64,000 nucleotides of DNA from positions 124,001 to 188,000 of the forward strand of contig NZ_WUMK01000001.1 in assembly GCF_009827055.1 (NCBI RefSeq), read 5' to 3'. Below, one piece after another: positions 62,736 through 64,000 of the stretch. The position numbers and the translations under genes are program-made. Each line of letters opens with the position of its first letter. The stretch's first letter is position 1. Source of the stretch: Shinella kummerowiae. GTDB taxonomy: Bacteria > Pseudomonadota > Alphaproteobacteria > Rhizobiales > Rhizobiaceae. The notes beneath the pieces were generated by a model that ran no database searches, was not told where the DNA came from, and saw nothing but the letters and a program-made list of their open reading frames with translations.

Positions 62736-63078
62736 TCGGCTGGCAGGTCTCCTGGCTCGTGGCGTCCGGCGTTTTCACGCCTGCGGAACACTCTCGCCTT
62801 CCCGGGTTATCAGCATCGCGAAAGGTGGACGATTCGTAGAAAAGAGGCGTCCGTGCCTTGGCTTATCGCGATGCCACCCAGTGGCTTTTCCGGTTGGTTT
62901 TCTCGGTGCGGCCGGAGCACCATTGCCCCATATCCACACAAATCCTCCCCGCCGGATGAACGTTCCTCGCCACTCTACAGTCGCGGGGTCGGCCGTGATT
63001 GCAGCGCCCTATTTGGGTCCGCCGCGTCACATTCCCATTTACTCCCCGATCCGTTTCCGGATCCGGGAACCATCCAAT
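62736..63078 (-). promoter_or_regulatory. Cobalamin riboswitch of the cbtB-cobO operon
   Basis: On the minus strand, 5' to 3': GGGAATGTGACGC (about 63040-63028), CCCCGCGACTGT (62988-62977), GCCACTGGG (62885-62877), CCGGGAAGGCG (62805-62795) and the B12 box AGCCAGGAGACCTGCC (62757-62742), in canonical order. A peripheral arm between GCCACTG and CCGGGAAGG is elongated, closed by a nine-pair stem (62813-62821 with 62866-62874). After the B12 box, GGGCATATCGCCC and GGGGAGGGACTTCCCC hairpins lead into the cbtB ribosome site, suggesting control of translation start. B12 should switch the operon off. Confidence 0.93.
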
Positions 63079-63086
63079 ACTGCGGA

Positions 63087-63115
63087 TGATTATGCTTCCC
63101 GCCCCCTGGAGTCAA
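63087..63115 (-). promoter_or_regulatory. Probable sigma-70 promoter of the riboswitch transcript
   Basis: TTGACT at 63115-63110 and TAATCA at 63092-63087 on the minus strand, with a 17-base spacer, place the transcript start near 63080, just before the first riboswitch helix. Confidence 0.6.
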
Positions 63116-63168
63116 TCGACCGGCAGCGCCATCACCTGTGCTGAAACCGCCGTCCGGCCGTCGCAATC

Positions 63169-64000
63169 TCAATAGCCGGGGATGATCACCATGCCGCCGC
63201 CATTGTTGTAGTAGCCGTCATCGCCATTGTAGCGCTCGTAGTAACCATCGACCGGGCCTTCCAGCACGTCGTAGTCCTGCTGATACTGACGCTGCTGGTA
63301 CTGGCGCTGTTGATATTGACGCTGGCGATTCTGGCGCGCCTGAGCATATTGCGCGGCCTGCCGGAGTTCGCGGAACTGCGCACGCGACAGGTAGCCGTCG
63401 GCCCGATAGCCGGACGAGCCCTGCCAGGACGCGATCGCCGAGCGGGTGCGCGGGCCGAACACGCCGTCCGCACCGTAGGTGTTAAAGCCGAGAATGCTCA
63501 GCCAGCGCTGCGCCTGAACGCGGGTCGAGCGCTGCATATAGGCTTCGCGCGGATCGATGACCGGCTCCTCGACCGTCTTGCGCTCGGTTTCCGTGGTCGC
63601 AGTCTCCTGCTTCGGCTTGGTTTCCTGCGTTTGCTGGCGCGCGGTATCGGCGAGCGTCGCAAGCCGTTCACGGGCGTCCGCGAGGAATCGGCCATTCGGA
63701 TAGATCCTCAGATAGTCACGGAACGCATCTGCCGAACCGTCGAGCACGGCTTCGCGGAAGATCTTCTCCTCGCGCTTCGCCGCATCGGCCGACTGCTCCA
63801 CCGCAAGGCCCCGGTCCTTCGTCTCAGTGCCCTGCGCTTCACCTTCGCGGGCCGCCGTCGCGGCGCCGTCGTCCTCAGCCTGCTTCTTTGCCGCCGCAGC
63901 CTCTTCAGCGCGTTTATTCGCCTCTTCGGCAAGACGAGCCGCTTCCGTGGCCTTCGCCTCGGCATCCGCCGCAGCCTTGGCGGCCTCGGCCTTCAGCTTC
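63169..64000 (-). CDS. Coiled-coil, peptidoglycan-binding-type protein (5' end outside window)
   Basis: An open frame runs from the window edge to a stop at 63169, at least 277 codons, so the true start lies outside. The upstream part is Ala/Glu/Lys-rich coiled coil (AKAAADAEAKATEAARLAEE). Then a FRDYLRIYPNGRFLADARERL repeat-like segment, a PG_binding_1 type domain (STRVQAQRWLSILGFNTYGADGVFGPRTRSAIASWQ), and a Gln/Tyr-rich repeat (RQYQQ three times) ending NNGGGMVIIPGY. Rhizobial proteins of this layout often begin with a caspase-like domain; that part cannot be seen here. Confidence 0.8.
   Translation of the reverse strand, partial: KLKAEAAKAAADAEAKATEAARLAEEANKRAEEAAAAKKQAEDDGAATAAREGEAQGTETKDRGLAVEQSADAAKREEKIFREAVLDGSADAFRDYLRIYPNGRFLADARERLATLADTARQQTQETKPKQETATTETERKTVEEPVIDPREAYMQRSTRVQAQRWLSILGFNTYGADGVFGPRTRSAIASWQGSSGYRADGYLSRAQFRELRQAAQYAQARQNRQRQYQQRQYQQRQYQQDYDVLEGPVDGYYERYNGDDGYYNNGGGMVIIPGY

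Noticed and set aside
62532-63089. A 185-codon plus-strand frame
   Set aside because: It lies over the minus-strand cobalamin riboswitch and cbtB; the conserved RNA elements explain the sequence.
63270-63320. Short tandem repeat as a CRISPR or minisatellite
   Set aside because: The repeat is in frame (RQYQQ codons) within a coding region, and has no spacers.

Overview
The window looks like chromosomal DNA of a member of the Rhizobiaceae (Rhizobium, Agrobacterium, Ensifer or Shinella type). The signs are high GC, the rhizobial acpXL-lpxXL very-long-chain fatty acid locus, fixNOQP/fixGHIS with a fnrN-hemN pair, the Pseudomonas-denitrificans-type aerobic cobalamin genes, and rhizobial palindromic repeats. 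I cannot fix genus or species from sequence alone. No rRNA, tRNA or CRISPR array was found.

Layout. 0-2.4 kb: cobalamin synthase, a DUF1289 protein, a membrane aspartic protease and a J-domain protein. 2.6-8 kb: dusA and a gamma-carbonic anhydrase gene, pushed apart by about 3.6 kb of foreign DNA. That DNA is bounded by a 155-bp direct repeat starting inside dusA and holds a dead IS630 element, a carbonic anhydrase fragment, a PrtN-like gene, a subtilase gene coupled to a small gene that looks like a free-standing subtilase propeptide (I9 fold), and an unknown divergent gene. 8-12.6 kb: zur-znuBC, znuA and a zinc-type COG0523 GTPase with three Zur-type palindromes. 12.6-27.1 kb: plant-polysaccharide use (GH43, aldo/keto reductase, Gfo/Idh/MocA, isomerase, GH2 beta-mannosidase, CUT1 sugar ABC transporter, LacI regulator, MFS). 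27.2-28.6 kb: gnd.

28.8-48 kb is mostly microaerobic and envelope biology. ccoGHIS and ccoNOQP lie on the minus strand but are split by a plus-strand SRPBCC-VOC-GGDEF block. A hemerythrin gene diverges from ccoN, a PAS-only protein follows, then the lipid A very-long-chain acyl cluster, hemN, fnrN and an L,D-transpeptidase. Three FNR-type boxes (TTGAN6TCAA) sit before ccoG, between ccoN and the hemerythrin gene, and between hemN and fnrN.

48.6-63.1 kb holds two minus-strand cobalamin blocks: cobE-cobA-cobB-cobC-cobD, and a riboswitch-led cbtB-cbtA-cobP-cobW-cobN-cobO, separated by a serine hydrolase and a TSUP permease. The corrin-ring methyltransferases (cobF-cobM), cobQ and the CobS/CobT chelatase subunits are not in this window. 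The right edge cuts a coiled-coil, peptidoglycan-binding-type gene.

The best candidate for something undescribed is the subtilase/I9-like pair in the dusA island: a cytoplasmic-looking protease without its own propeptide, translationally coupled to a trans-encoded inhibitor-like protein.
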